From assembly GCA_009886815.1 (NCBI GenBank), contig QXYP01000065.1, positions 1 to 19,808 on the forward strand: a stretch of 19,808 bases of DNA, given 5' to 3'. This DNA comes from Halieaceae bacterium. GTDB taxonomy: Bacteria > Pseudomonadota > Gammaproteobacteria > Pseudomonadales > Halieaceae. Within the stretch, counting starts at the first letter, position 1. Every line of letters starts with the position of its first letter. Below are positions 1 to 7,058 of the stretch, piece by piece. The notes below the pieces were generated by a model, which worked only from the letters and a program-made list of their open reading frames with translations, searched no databases and was not told the origin of the DNA. Made by a program: the position numbers and the translations under genes.

Positions 1-122
1 GCCTCAATCGTTACAGGACTCGCCCAGCGCACCATCAGCAAGCCCGCAACCACGAGGTGAATGGCCAGCGTCAGCACAACGGGCATTCCAAACCAAGTGA
101 CACGGTCCGAAAGGTTACTCAC
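1..122 (-). CDS. tolA: TolA, N-terminal fragment (cut by the window edge)
   Basis: Only the first 40 codons are present; the gene runs off the window at base 1. TolA anchors in the inner membrane through one N-terminal helix, spans the periplasm and links TolQR to TolB/Pal. The visible part begins with a short polar stretch (MSNLSDR), then a single hydrophobic segment at about residues 13-31. A Thr at 18 and a His at 22 in that segment match the Ser18/His22 positions of the E. coli TolA helix that contacts TolQR. The GTG start at 122 overlaps the TGA of tolR by 4 bases (GTGA), so translation is probably coupled. An ATG 12 codons downstream would start inside the hydrophobic segment and is less likely. 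Identity rests on position after tolQR and on the helix; the coiled-coil and C-terminal domains lie outside the window. Confidence 0.85.
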   Translation of the reverse strand, partial: MSNLSDRVTWFGMPVVLTLAIHLVVAGLLMVRWASPVTIE

Positions 123-535
123 GGGACCATGGGGTCCTCGGTAACCAGCCCAACCGAGGACGCGCCTGAAGCCTGCAAAGCCGACATCACTTCAACCACC
201 CGGCCGTAGGGTACGGCGGTATCACCCCAAACCAATACCGGTTTGTCGGGATCGCGGCGTAGTACAGCGGAAACACGCTGCTGCACGGTTACCAACTCAA
301 GGGCCTGCTTGTCATTTCGACCCAAATTTATAAACAGTTGCCCGGCTTTATCGACCGAAACAATGAGAGGCTCACTATCCTGATTTTTAACCGGCTCAGA
401 TGCGGCATCGGGAAGATCAACTTGCACCCCTTGCATGAGCATAGGCGCAGTCACCATAAAAATGATAAGCAGCACGAGCATCACATCGATGTAGGGAACA
501 ACATTGATTTCGGCCACCGCTCGACGTTTTCGCAT
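119..535 (-). CDS. tolR: TolR, proton-channel and peptidoglycan-binding subunit of Tol-Pal
   Basis: TolR is an ExbD-family inner-membrane protein. With TolQ it forms a proton-driven motor that energises TolA during outer-membrane constriction. The product is 138 residues from the ATG at 535 (E. coli TolR has 142). It has a short basic N-terminus (MRKRRAVAEIN), then one membrane helix at about 14-32 containing Asp17, the equivalent of the essential proton-carrying Asp23 of E. coli TolR. The family motif VDLPDA follows the helix, and a periplasmic domain ends in SVGLVTEDP. The frame stays open upstream to a TTG at 610, but that extension lies inside tolQ and has no family counterpart. The ATG is 4 bases after the tolQ stop. 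Its ribosome site is weak (GGGTTAG), which fits coupling to tolQ. Confidence 0.95.
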   Translation of the reverse strand: MRKRRAVAEINVVPYIDVMLVLLIIFMVTAPMLMQGVQVDLPDAASEPVKNQDSEPLIVSVDKAGQLFINLGRNDKQALELVTVQQRVSAVLRRDPDKPVLVWGDTAVPYGRVVEVMSALQASGASSVGLVTEDPMVP

Positions 536-539
536 GGCG

Positions 540-1247
540 CTAACCCGCGCTGCGCCGTGCACGCTGGGTGTAGGTCTGACGTTGAAGAATCCCAGAAAAT
601 TCGTCGACAAACGTATCGTAGCGATTAATCAAGCTGTCGGAGCGAGCCGCAAAACGGTTGTAAGCCAATACGGCCGGTATTGCGGCAAACAACCCCATAG
701 CGGTCGCAATGAGCGCTTCGGAAATACCGGGGGCCACCGTTGCCAAAGTCGCTTGAGTTGCATTGGCAAGGCCGCGAAACGAATGCATGATTCCCCAAAC
801 CGTACCAAACAAACCGATGTAGGGACTGGTGGAGCCAACGGATGCCAGAAACGGTAAATTCGACTCCAGGCGGTCGCTTTCTCTTAAGGTGGCAACACGC
901 ATCGCACGACGTGCTCCCTCAAGCACGGCGTCAGCTTCTATATCTGACTGCTGAGACAGCCGCGAAAACTCCTTAAAGCCCGCTCGAAAGATACTCTCCA
1001 CACCTATCGGCGTGGCACCATCTGCCAAAGCATCATTACCTTCGCGATAGATTTGCGCGAGATCGACACCCGACCAAAAATGCGCCTCAAACCCTACCAG
1101 TTCGTCAGACATTCGCCGGTACAGCATGACCCGTTGAACAATCAAATACCATGACGAGACTGACGCCAATAAAAGAATCAGCATGACCACCTGCACGGTC
1201 CCACTAGCGCCGATAATCAGCTCCAGAATGCCTAACTCTTCACTCAC
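540..1247 (-). CDS. tolQ: TolQ, MotA/TolQ/ExbB proton-channel subunit
   Basis: TolQ is the multi-helix stator protein of the Tol-Pal motor. The 235-residue product (E. coli 230) shows helix 1 at about 17-37, a long cytoplasmic loop, helix 2 at about 132-157 and helix 3 at about 170-196. The conserved channel threonines appear in GLFGTVWGIM (Thr149) and in ALIATAMGLF (Thr182), corresponding to Thr145 and Thr178 of E. coli. The GTG start at 1247 has a strong ribosome site (AGGAGG, 5 bases upstream) and overlaps the end of ybgC by 8 bases (GTGAGTGA). An ATG two bases upstream reads straight into TGA and cannot be used. It sits between ybgC and tolR in the standard tol gene order. Confidence 0.96.
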   Translation of the reverse strand: MSEELGILELIIGASGTVQVVMLILLLASVSSWYLIVQRVMLYRRMSDELVGFEAHFWSGVDLAQIYREGNDALADGATPIGVESIFRAGFKEFSRLSQQSDIEADAVLEGARRAMRVATLRESDRLESNLPFLASVGSTSPYIGLFGTVWGIMHSFRGLANATQATLATVAPGISEALIATAMGLFAAIPAVLAYNRFAARSDSLINRYDTFVDEFSGILQRQTYTQRARRSAG

Positions 1248-1686
1248 ATGAACCTCCTGAATTCTCGCAATACGATAAATCTGTAATTTTCTGGCGCATG
1301 TTGGCGGGAAGGCGGCGTGGGCGACCTTGCTCGCTGCTTACTAGCGCTAAAGTGACCTGTCCCTCTACCAGACATGTTGCACCCCGCATGACGGTTTGGT
1401 GAAAAGTCAGCGTCGCAGCACCCATTGCCGAAATACGTGCTGTTACTTGAATAGACTCGTCAAGTCGCGCAGGGCTCCGATAACTAACATTCGCTTCCGA
1501 GACAACAAACATAAGGTTCTCACCCGGGAATGCCGGCTTTTCATAGCCTAGCGATCGCATAAATTCCGTTCGGGCACGCTCAAAATACTTCAGATAGTTA
1601 ACGTAATAAACAATGCCTCCGGCGTCGGTATCTTCTATATAGACCCGCACTGGCAGTGAAAATTCCCCAGACTGAGGCAATGTCAC
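1240..1686 (-). CDS. ybgC: YbgC-type acyl-CoA thioesterase of the tol-pal cluster
   Basis: This is a hotdog-fold thioesterase of the 4-hydroxybenzoyl-CoA thioesterase family. Family members hydrolyse acyl-CoA and interact with acyl carrier protein and phospholipid-synthesis enzymes at the inner membrane. The 148-residue product has the family signature near its N-terminus, [14 protein letters not shown], with the catalytic Asp at 21, followed by [10 protein letters not shown] at about 34-43. The GTG start at 1686 overlaps the ruvB stop by 4 bases (GTGA). No ATG lies between it and the conserved motif. It is the usual first gene of the tol-pal cluster, here fused at the transcript level to ruvCAB. 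The exact physiological acyl substrate cannot be told from sequence. Confidence 0.93.
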   Translation of the reverse strand: MTLPQSGEFSLPVRVYIEDTDAGGIVYYVNYLKYFERARTEFMRSLGYEKPAFPGENLMFVVSEANVSYRSPARLDESIQVTARISAMGAATLTFHQTVMRGATCLVEGQVTLALVSSEQGRPRRLPANMRQKITDLSYCENSGGSCE

Positions 1687-2738
1687 TGATCGGCATCCAA
1701 GTCTAGGGAGAGAGTATTGCTTTGATCTGTTTTGGGCATTGGCATCCCAAAATGCCGATACGCGGCTTGCGTCACCATACGACCACGGGGCGTGCGCAGC
1801 AGATAGCCCTGCTGAATCAGGTAGGGCTCAAGCACATCTTCCAAGGTGCCACGTTCCTCTGACAAAGCAGCAGCTAGGCTGTCGACACCCACAGGGCCGC
1901 CTTCGAACTTCTCTATGAGCATAAGCAGAAGACGACGATCTAAATGATCGAGGCCAAGTTGATCGACATTGAGCATGTCCAAAGCCTGCTGGGCAACTGA
2001 CTCCGTAACACTGCCGTCTGACTTAACCTCGGCATAATCGCGAACCCGGCGTAGCAGTCGATTGGCAATGCGAGGGGTACCCCTAGCGCGTCGCGCCATC
2101 TCCCGGGCGCCCGCATCATCGACCGGAATCTCTAGTAATTTAGCCGAGCGGGCGACAATTTTTGCCAAATCGTCGACTTCATAAAACTCAAGACGCTGTA
2201 CGATGCCAAATCGATCCCGAAGGGGCGACGTTAAAAGACCAGCGCGGGTTGTCGCGCCCACCAAAGTAAAAGGCGGAAGGTCGAGCTTGATGGACCGAGC
2301 AGCAGGCCCCTCTCCAATCATAATATCCAGCTGATAGTCTTCCATAGCCGGATAAAGTATCTCTTCAACATAAGGGCTCAACCGATGAATCTCATCGATA
2401 AACAAGACGTCCCCCGGTTCGAGGTTGGTCATTAGCGCGGCAATATCTCCCGCCTTTTCAAGGACCGGGCCACTGGTCGTTTTTAAGGCCACACCCATCT
2501 CGTGAGCAATAATGCTGGCAAGGGTTGTTTTGCCCAGCCCAGGGGGGCCAAAAATGAGCGTGTGGTCGAGAGGTTCGCCTCTTTGTTTTGCGGCGGCCAG
2601 AAAAATCTCCATCTGTTCGCACACCACGCGCTGACCTAGGTAATCCTCAAGGGATTTAGGCCTAATGGCTCGATCCAGCTGCTCATCAACGCGAGCGCCC
2701 TGCTCTGGAGCGATCAACCGGTCCGTCTCGATAGTCAT
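1683..2738 (-). CDS. ruvB: RuvB, Holliday-junction branch-migration ATPase
   Basis: RuvB is a hexameric AAA+ motor that pulls DNA through RuvA-bound Holliday junctions during recombination repair. The 351-residue product carries Walker A GPPGLGKT at 64-71, Walker B FIDE at 113-116, sensor 1 GATTR at 161-165 and the arginine-finger segment LRDRFG with Arg174. The C-terminal winged-helix domain ends with TPRGRM and the AYRHFG motif. It is followed by a short acidic tail, somewhat longer than in E. coli (336 residues). The ATG start overlaps the ruvA stop by 4 bases (ATGA), so RuvA and RuvB are translated together. Confidence 0.98.
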   Translation of the reverse strand: MTIETDRLIAPEQGARVDEQLDRAIRPKSLEDYLGQRVVCEQMEIFLAAAKQRGEPLDHTLIFGPPGLGKTTLASIIAHEMGVALKTTSGPVLEKAGDIAALMTNLEPGDVLFIDEIHRLSPYVEEILYPAMEDYQLDIMIGEGPAARSIKLDLPPFTLVGATTRAGLLTSPLRDRFGIVQRLEFYEVDDLAKIVARSAKLLEIPVDDAGAREMARRARGTPRIANRLLRRVRDYAEVKSDGSVTESVAQQALDMLNVDQLGLDHLDRRLLLMLIEKFEGGPVGVDSLAAALSEERGTLEDVLEPYLIQQGYLLRTPRGRMVTQAAYRHFGMPMPKTDQSNTLSLDLDADQ

Positions 2739-3331
2739 CGATTTGCCTTTGGCGCTGACGCCTTTAAGGCCCGACGAATAAGCTCCTCACTGGATTCAAC
2801 CGTATCGTCATCGACCGCGGCCACCAGCCTAGACGCCTGCTCAGCCTCGGTACGATTGTCAGTCGTTGCCGCTGCCGACGCCAATTTGCCCTGAGCTCCA
2901 GGTATTGAGGGCGACAACTCTTCCAGCCATTTCCCCGCCTTATCGCGCATTTCCACCAGTAGTCGCTCAGCGGTTTTTCGTCCGACACCGGGTAACGCCA
3001 CCAATGTGGCCACATCGTCACGTTGCAAGCATTGAGCAAAGGCCCGGGCATCAAGACCCGACAACAGGGCCAGCGCAAGTTTGGGCCCGACCCCACTCAC
3101 CTTAATTAAATCGCGAAAAAGGCGCCGATCAGCCTCTTCTCTGAAACCATACAACAGCTGGGCATCTTCTCTCACGACAAAGTGAGTCAGCAGCGTTACT
3201 TCCTCCCCCACCTCGGGAAGATCAAACAGCGTCGTCATCGGAACTTGCACCTCATAACCGATTCCGCCTACGTCTAGAAGCAGTTCAGGCGGCCGCTTTA
3301 AGACCAAACGCCCGCGTAAAAACCCGATCAT
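2735..3331 (-). CDS. ruvA: RuvA, Holliday-junction DNA-binding protein
   Basis: RuvA forms tetramers that hold a four-way junction in a planar shape and recruit RuvB. The 198-residue product has the N-terminal OB fold ([10 protein letters not shown] start, about 1-63). Two helix-hairpin-helix motifs follow: [12 protein letters not shown] at about 75-86 and [12 protein letters not shown] at about 110-121. After a linker of about 40 polar residues comes domain III (about 150-198), which binds RuvB. The ATG at 3331 is 9 bases after the ruvC stop. Length and domain order match the family. Confidence 0.97.
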   Translation of the reverse strand: MIGFLRGRLVLKRPPELLLDVGGIGYEVQVPMTTLFDLPEVGEEVTLLTHFVVREDAQLLYGFREEADRRLFRDLIKVSGVGPKLALALLSGLDARAFAQCLQRDDVATLVALPGVGRKTAERLLVEMRDKAGKWLEELSPSIPGAQGKLASAAATTDNRTEAEQASRLVAAVDDDTVESSEELIRRALKASAPKANR

Positions 3332-3340
3332 CAGCCGCTC

Positions 3341-3859
3341 TCAGTGGGACCGACCACGGCTACGTGCCGTGGCAGGAATGTGTTGTAAAGATTGACTCGA
3401 ATGCAAATGGCACAGCGCTGCCGCCAGTCCATCCGCCGCATCTTCCTTGGGTGCCGCCGGTAATTTCAGCAATATTTTTACCATATGTTGTACCTGCTCT
3501 TTACTGGCGGCTCCGGTGCCAACGACGGCCAACTTAATTTGACGGGCGGCATATTCGTGTACGTTCATACCTCTGTGAACACAAGCCGCCATCGCAGCGC
3601 CACGAGCGTGCCCAAGTTTTAGTGCTGCATCGGGGTTTCGCGCCAAAAACACCTGCTCAATTGCCAAGTCATCGGGGTGGAATTCGTCAATAATGCTGTT
3701 TAGTGAAGAAAATAGCACGCCCAGCCGAGGCCCTATGGGTTGATCCACGGGTAGTCGAATAATACCGCTAGTCACGTAAACAGCGGTTTTGCCCTCGGTT
3801 TTGATGACGCCAAACCCGGTTTTTCTCGAGCCGGGGTCAATACCCAGAATCGTGGCCAT
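3341..3859 (-). CDS. ruvC: RuvC, Holliday-junction resolvase
   Basis: RuvC is a dimeric RNase H-fold endonuclease that cuts Holliday junctions symmetrically. The 172-residue product has all four catalytic acidic residues: Asp8 in ILGIDPG, Glu68 in LAIEQVF, and Asp140 and Asp143 in KEDAADGLA. E. coli RuvC has Asp7, Glu66, Asp138 and Asp141. The ATG at 3859 has a good ribosome site (GGGAG, 6 bases upstream). It is separated from aspS by 74 bases that hold a stem-loop but no gene. In many gammaproteobacteria yebC sits in this gap. ruvC is likely the first gene of the tightly spaced ruvC-to-tolA set. Confidence 0.97.
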   Translation of the reverse strand: MATILGIDPGSRKTGFGVIKTEGKTAVYVTSGIIRLPVDQPIGPRLGVLFSSLNSIIDEFHPDDLAIEQVFLARNPDAALKLGHARGAAMAACVHRGMNVHEYAARQIKLAVVGTGAASKEQVQHMVKILLKLPAAPKEDAADGLAAALCHLHSSQSLQHIPATARSRGRSH

Positions 3860-3904
3860 GGCAACTCCCTTGTCGCTGACTGCATTCTGACTGAAACCAA
3901 GCCC

Positions 3905-3933
3905 AACGTCACAGAAAGCGTTGCTTTGACGTT
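3905..3933. repeat. 7-bp inverted repeat directly after the aspS stop
   Basis: The arms AACGTCA (3905-3911) and TGACGTT (3927-3933) are perfect complements around a 15-base loop that itself contains the short pair AAGC/GCTT. The element begins immediately after the aspS TAA. Read on the minus strand (the aspS-ruvC direction) no run of T follows, so it does not look like a normal intrinsic terminator for that strand. Read on the plus strand, a T-rich stretch follows inside the end of aspS. It could stabilise the aspS 3' end or attenuate read-through into ruvC. Confidence 0.45.
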
Positions 3934-5712
3934 TTAATCGTTTTTAACCGCGCTCTCACCGCGCAATTTAATGCTCAGCTCTCGAAGCTGGGCGTCACTG
4001 ACACGTCCTGGTGCCTCAGTCATCACACAGGATGCTGTTTGAGTTTTAGGGAATGCGATGACGTCTCGGATCGATTGCCCACCCACCATTAGCGTCACCA
4101 ATCGATCTAGACCAAATGCGAGACCCCCATGAGGCGGTGCGCCGTACTGCAAAGCCCTCAGGAGGAAGCCGAACTTCTCAGCCGCTTCATCGGGATCGAT
4201 ACCCAAAACATCAAAAACGGCCTGCTGCATGTCTGGACGGTGTATTCGAATTGAGCCACCACCAAGCTCAGATCCATTGAGCACCATGTCGTAGGCACGT
4301 GATAGAGCCTCGGATGGATTGTCCCTCAACGCGGCCTCATCACATGCGGGAGCCGTAAACGGATGGTGCAACGGTGTTAATCCACCCTTGCCATCGGCTT
4401 CAAACATGGGGAAGTCAACAACCCATAAGGGAGCCCAACCCGCCTCAACAAGACCCAAATCTTCGGCCACTTTCAGGCGTAGAGCCCCTAAAGATTCATT
4501 GACAATGCTGCGCTTGTCGGCGCCGAAGAAAATGATATCGCCATCTTTGGCCTCAAGCCGTGCCATGAGTTGATGAACAACATCTTCAGGCATAAATTTC
4601 AGAATGGGCGACTGCAAACCCTCAAGACCCTTAGCCAACTCATTGACCTTGATCCAAGCCAATCCCCTAGCGCCATAAACGCTGACGTGACGGGTATAGT
4701 CATCGATCTCTTTGCGCGACAACTTAGCGCCACCATCAACCTTCAATGCGGCAACACGTCCTGATGCATCGTTAGCGGGACCACTGAATACTTTGAACTC
4801 CACCCCTGCCATCAAGTCGTCAACGGAAACAAGCTCTAACTTAATGCGCAGATCTGGCTTGTCTGACCCGTAACGTTCCATGGCTTCATGCCAGGTCATA
4901 TGGGGAAAGTCACCGAGGTCCACGTTGAGATGCTCCGTGAAAACCGATCTCACCAAGCCCTCGGTCAGGGACATAATCTCTGGTTCATCCAAAAATGATG
5001 TTTCTAAATCAATCTGGGTGAACTCGGGCTGGCGATCGGCCCGTAAATCCTCATCTCTGAAGCAGCGAGCTATTTGATAATACCGATCAAAGCCAGACAC
5101 CATCAGCAACTGCTTAAACAGTTGAGGAGACTGCGGCAGGGCAAAAAAATCACCCTCGTGGGTGCGACTTGGCACTAAATAGTCCCGGGCACCTTCCGGT
5201 GTAGCCCGAGTCAGGATAGGTGTTTCGATATCGAGAAAACCGTGCCCATCTAAGTACTGTCGGATCGAGGACGTCAACCGAGCGCGGAACATCAAATTAT
5301 TTTGCATTTCCGGGCGGCGCAGATCCATGTAACGGAATTTGAGCCGGACATCCTCGCCAACGGAATGATGTGCATCGAGAGGAAAAGGCGGCGTTGCTGA
5401 CTCGCTTAATACATCGATCTCTTTACCCAGCACCTCTACTGACCCTGTTGCCATCGCAGGATTTACTGTGCCTTCGCCACGAGCCCGCACACGACCTGTA
5501 ATTTTCAATACGTATTCACTGCGCACTCGGTCAGCTAAGGCAAAAGCAGCCTCGGTATCAGGGTCGAAAACCACCTGAACAATGCCCTCTCGATCGCGCA
5601 TGTCCAAGAAAATAACCCCACCATGATCACGGCGGCGATCCACCCACCCGTATAGCGTTACTGTGTTATCGATATCCGATTCACTGACCAAACCGCAGTA
5701 ATGTGTTCGCAT
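3934..5712 (-). CDS. aspS: Aspartyl-tRNA synthetase, bacterial type, probably non-discriminating
   Basis: This class II synthetase charges tRNA-Asp with aspartate. The 592-residue product has the N-terminal OB-fold anticodon domain (about 1-105) and the core with QSPQ and the motif 2 region ([15 protein letters not shown]). The bacterial GAD insertion follows at about 285-410, and motif 3 (GLAFGLDRL) lies near the C-terminus. In the anticodon-binding domain it has His30 (RRRDHGG) and Gly81 (GEGTVN). These match His31/Gly82 of Pseudomonas aeruginosa AspRS, which also charges tRNA-Asn, rather than the Leu30 of the discriminating E. coli enzyme. Dual tRNA use is therefore an inference from two residues. 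The ATG at 5712 lies 39 bases after the fmdB-like gene, which probably shares its transcript. Confidence 0.97.
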   Translation of the reverse strand: MRTHYCGLVSESDIDNTVTLYGWVDRRRDHGGVIFLDMRDREGIVQVVFDPDTEAAFALADRVRSEYVLKITGRVRARGEGTVNPAMATGSVEVLGKEIDVLSESATPPFPLDAHHSVGEDVRLKFRYMDLRRPEMQNNLMFRARLTSSIRQYLDGHGFLDIETPILTRATPEGARDYLVPSRTHEGDFFALPQSPQLFKQLLMVSGFDRYYQIARCFRDEDLRADRQPEFTQIDLETSFLDEPEIMSLTEGLVRSVFTEHLNVDLGDFPHMTWHEAMERYGSDKPDLRIKLELVSVDDLMAGVEFKVFSGPANDASGRVAALKVDGGAKLSRKEIDDYTRHVSVYGARGLAWIKVNELAKGLEGLQSPILKFMPEDVVHQLMARLEAKDGDIIFFGADKRSIVNESLGALRLKVAEDLGLVEAGWAPLWVVDFPMFEADGKGGLTPLHHPFTAPACDEAALRDNPSEALSRAYDMVLNGSELGGGSIRIHRPDMQQAVFDVLGIDPDEAAEKFGFLLRALQYGAPPHGGLAFGLDRLVTLMVGGQSIRDVIAFPKTQTASCVMTEAPGRVSDAQLRELSIKLRGESAVKND

Positions 5713-5751
5713 ACTATTTTCACCATGTCCTTGCAGGGATTCGATCGTCCG

Positions 5752-6102
5752 TTACTTTGTGGTCGTATTACTTGCCTGACCGGAAGGTTTTTTCCCATCG
5801 CCAGACGACCCAGAGGAACCCTCAGAGCTCGCCTTAGCACCACCCTCACTTTTTCCGGAATCTGACTTCTCAGCGGAACTGCTTTTCTCTTTAGCATCAC
5901 CCGCAAGGTTTTTCTGATTTCCAGTCTTAAAATCGGTCTCATACCAACCGCTACCCGCCAATCTAAAAGCAGGCGCACTGACTTGCTTGCGCAGCGTTTC
6001 CTGACCACACTCGGGGCAGGTTGTCAGGGGCGCAGCTGACAGCTTCTGTAAGGCTTCGAGCTCATGTGAGCAGTTACTGCACCGGTAATCATAAATCGGC
6101 AC
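5752..6102 (-). CDS. FmdB-family zinc-ribbon protein
   Basis: This is a small putative regulatory protein of the FmdB/CxxC_CxxC_SSSS family, whose biochemical function is largely unknown. The 116-residue product opens with the family signature MPIYDYRC and has two CxxC knuckles, Cys8/Cys11 and Cys29/Cys32, expected to bind one zinc. After about residue 45 it becomes a low-complexity tail rich in Ser, Gly, Lys and Glu (about 66-116), presumably disordered. The GTG at 6102 is chosen because MPIYDYRC is the family N-terminus and GGGAG lies 9 bases upstream. It is the first gene of the minus-strand run leading into aspS; this pairing is common in gammaproteobacteria. A link to AspRS function is not established. 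Confidence 0.9.
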   Translation of the reverse strand: MPIYDYRCSNCSHELEALQKLSAAPLTTCPECGQETLRKQVSAPAFRLAGSGWYETDFKTGNQKNLAGDAKEKSSSAEKSDSGKSEGGAKASSEGSSGSSGDGKKPSGQASNTTTK

Positions 6103-6197
6103 GTTGGTGTCTCCCAGCAGGAACAGCTAAATCGTTCCGGGCAAATAGAGTGAAAATAAGAAACTTCTGAGGGTGCGCAGGGTACCGGAAAAGGCGA

Positions 6198-6225
6198 GGT
6201 GTTTAAACCAGAGTTGGCTTAAACC
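6198..6225. repeat. Imperfect stem-loop upstream of the fmdB-like gene
   Basis: GGT-G-TTTAA (6198-6206) can pair with TTAAACC (6219-6225) around one bulged G, and an inner CCA/TGG pair closes a GAGT loop. It lies between the histone-like gene and the fmdB-like gene, in a 273-base intergenic stretch (6103-6375) that otherwise shows no gene. On the minus strand it could be part of the fmdB-aspS leader or a second, weak terminator. No convincing promoter hexamer pair stood out between it and the fmdB-like start. Confidence 0.3.
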
Positions 6226-6321
6226 TTGAGTAGTAGCGGTATTGACCTTCCGTTTTCAAGCTTACAAAGTCTAAAGCCCGTCACTTTCATTAGCGCGAGC
6301 AAAGCTCGGGTTACAGTTGAC

Positions 6322-6368
6322 TGTCATTTAGAAATTCCCTCGGAGCCGTAGCTCCGAGGGAATGACAG
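6322..6368 (-). terminator. Strong stem-loop behind the histone-like gene, likely its terminator
   Basis: ATTCCCTCGGAGC (6334-6346) and GCTCCGAGGGAAT (6351-6363) form a perfect 13-bp stem with a 4-base loop. The outer arms TGTCATT (6322-6328) and AATGACA (6362-6368) can extend it if a few bases bulge. Read on the minus strand it starts 12 bases after the TAG of the histone-like gene and is followed by TTTCTAAAT, a short imperfect U-run. This position and strength fit an intrinsic terminator, which would separate the histone-like transcript from fmdB-aspS. The weak U-run leaves room for an mRNA-stabilising role instead. Confidence 0.7.
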
Positions 6369-6375
6369 GAAAAGC

Positions 6376-6801
6376 CTATGAGTTAGCGAATTCTTTCATT
6401 TTCTTCAAGGGCCGAATCTTTACCGCTGTACTAGCGGGCTTGGCCTTGAACATCGTTTCCTCACCGGTAAAAGGGTTGATGCCCTTTCGTGCTTTAACGG
6501 CTGGCTTGCGTACTGTCGTGATCTTCATCATACCCGGGATCGTGAATTCCCCGGCACCGCGCTTTTTGATACTTCCTTCAATCAACGCGTCCATTTGCTG
6601 CATCACGTCAGAGACCTGCTTTTTCGTCAAACCCGTATTGTCCGCGATAGTGCCAACGATCTGGGTCTTGGTCATCTTGGTAGAGATAGCCTTCACTTTT
6701 GCAGGAGCTGCCTTGGCTGCCGGCTTTTTAGCGGGTGCCTTTTTAGCTGCTGCTTTTTTCTTTGCGGGTGCTTTCTTTGCTGCTGCTTTTTTGGTTGCCA
6801 T
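6376..6801 (-). CDS. HU-family DNA-binding protein with a histone H1-like Lys/Ala/Pro tail
   Basis: This is a predicted nucleoid protein of 141 residues in two parts. Residues 2-37 form a basic tail of almost only Lys, Ala and Pro, with the 11-residue unit KKAAAKKAPAK occurring twice in tandem (4-14 and 15-25). Residues about 43-140 form an HU/IHF fold: the helical dimer core (TKTQIVGTIADNTGLTKKQV onward), then the DNA-clasping arm with Gly-Ile-Asn109-Pro110 at its tip. Pro110 is the equivalent of the HU proline that wedges into DNA. Ordinary HU has about 90 residues and no tail. Similar tails occur in H1-like proteins such as Hc1 and AlgP, and tailed HU proteins are known in other bacteria. 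The ATG at 6801 has AAGGTGA upstream. It is transcribed alone, divergent from proS, with a strong stem-loop behind. DNA compaction is inferred. Confidence 0.92.
   Translation of the reverse strand: MATKKAAAKKAPAKKKAAAKKAPAKKPAAKAAPAKVKAISTKMTKTQIVGTIADNTGLTKKQVSDVMQQMDALIEGSIKKRGAGEFTIPGMMKITTVRKPAVKARKGINPFTGEETMFKAKPASTAVKIRPLKKMKEFANS
6727..6792 (-). repeat. Tandem 33-base repeat coding the KKAAAKKAPAK tail unit
   Basis: Two adjacent 33-base units encode the same 11 residues (codons 4-14 and 15-25) with synonymous differences, followed by further degenerate Lys/Ala/Pro codons to about 6690. Such repeats can expand or contract by slippage, so tail length may differ between strains. The repeat also makes the opposite strand appear open and hydrophobic, which is a composition artefact. 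Confidence 0.8.
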
Positions 6802-7058
6802 GGGTCTTTATCACCTTTTAAGTAGTGGTATGGAGACTGGGTAACCGACTTAAAACCCTTTCAGTGCAGGGCTAAAAGTGCAGTTCTGCAGATTCAACAC
6901 GACTATATGCTATAAAACAAGGGGTTTTTTTCTATAAAAGCATAAAAACCCCTGTATTTTCAGTATTTTTATCAATACACAAAGTTGCACCAAGTTTGCT
7001 TCCGCCCATTGCCGTCTCTCCGTACAATTGAGGCCTTTGTTTTCGGAGTCGCACTATC
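6802..7058. promoter_or_regulatory. AT-rich divergent intergenic region between the histone-like gene and proS
   Basis: This 257-base region must hold promoters for both genes. The stretch from about 6900 to 6975 is markedly AT-rich. It contains a perfect 9-bp inverted repeat, GGGGTTTTT (6921-6929) and AAAAACCCC (6944-6952), around a 14-base AT spacer. Toward proS a good -10 candidate, TACAAT, lies at 7023-7028, 30 bases before the ATG, without a clear -35. Toward the histone-like gene a possible pair on the minus strand is TTGGTG, 16 bases, TAAAAA (about 6967-6994). Both promoters are inferences; the inverted repeat is directly visible. Confidence 0.5.

Noticed and set aside
536..610. Upstream in-frame TTG start that would lengthen TolR by 25 residues
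   Set aside because: The extension lies inside tolQ and has no family counterpart; the ATG at 535 gives the normal TolR N-terminus and length.
3905..3933. Stem-loop after aspS as an intrinsic terminator
   Set aside because: No U-run follows in the direction of aspS transcription; it is kept only as an inverted repeat.
6362..6844. Long hydrophobic open frame on the plus strand across the histone-like gene
   Set aside because: It is the antisense of Lys/Ala codon repeats, which read as Phe/Ala/Cys-rich strings; no ribosome site or family resemblance supports it.
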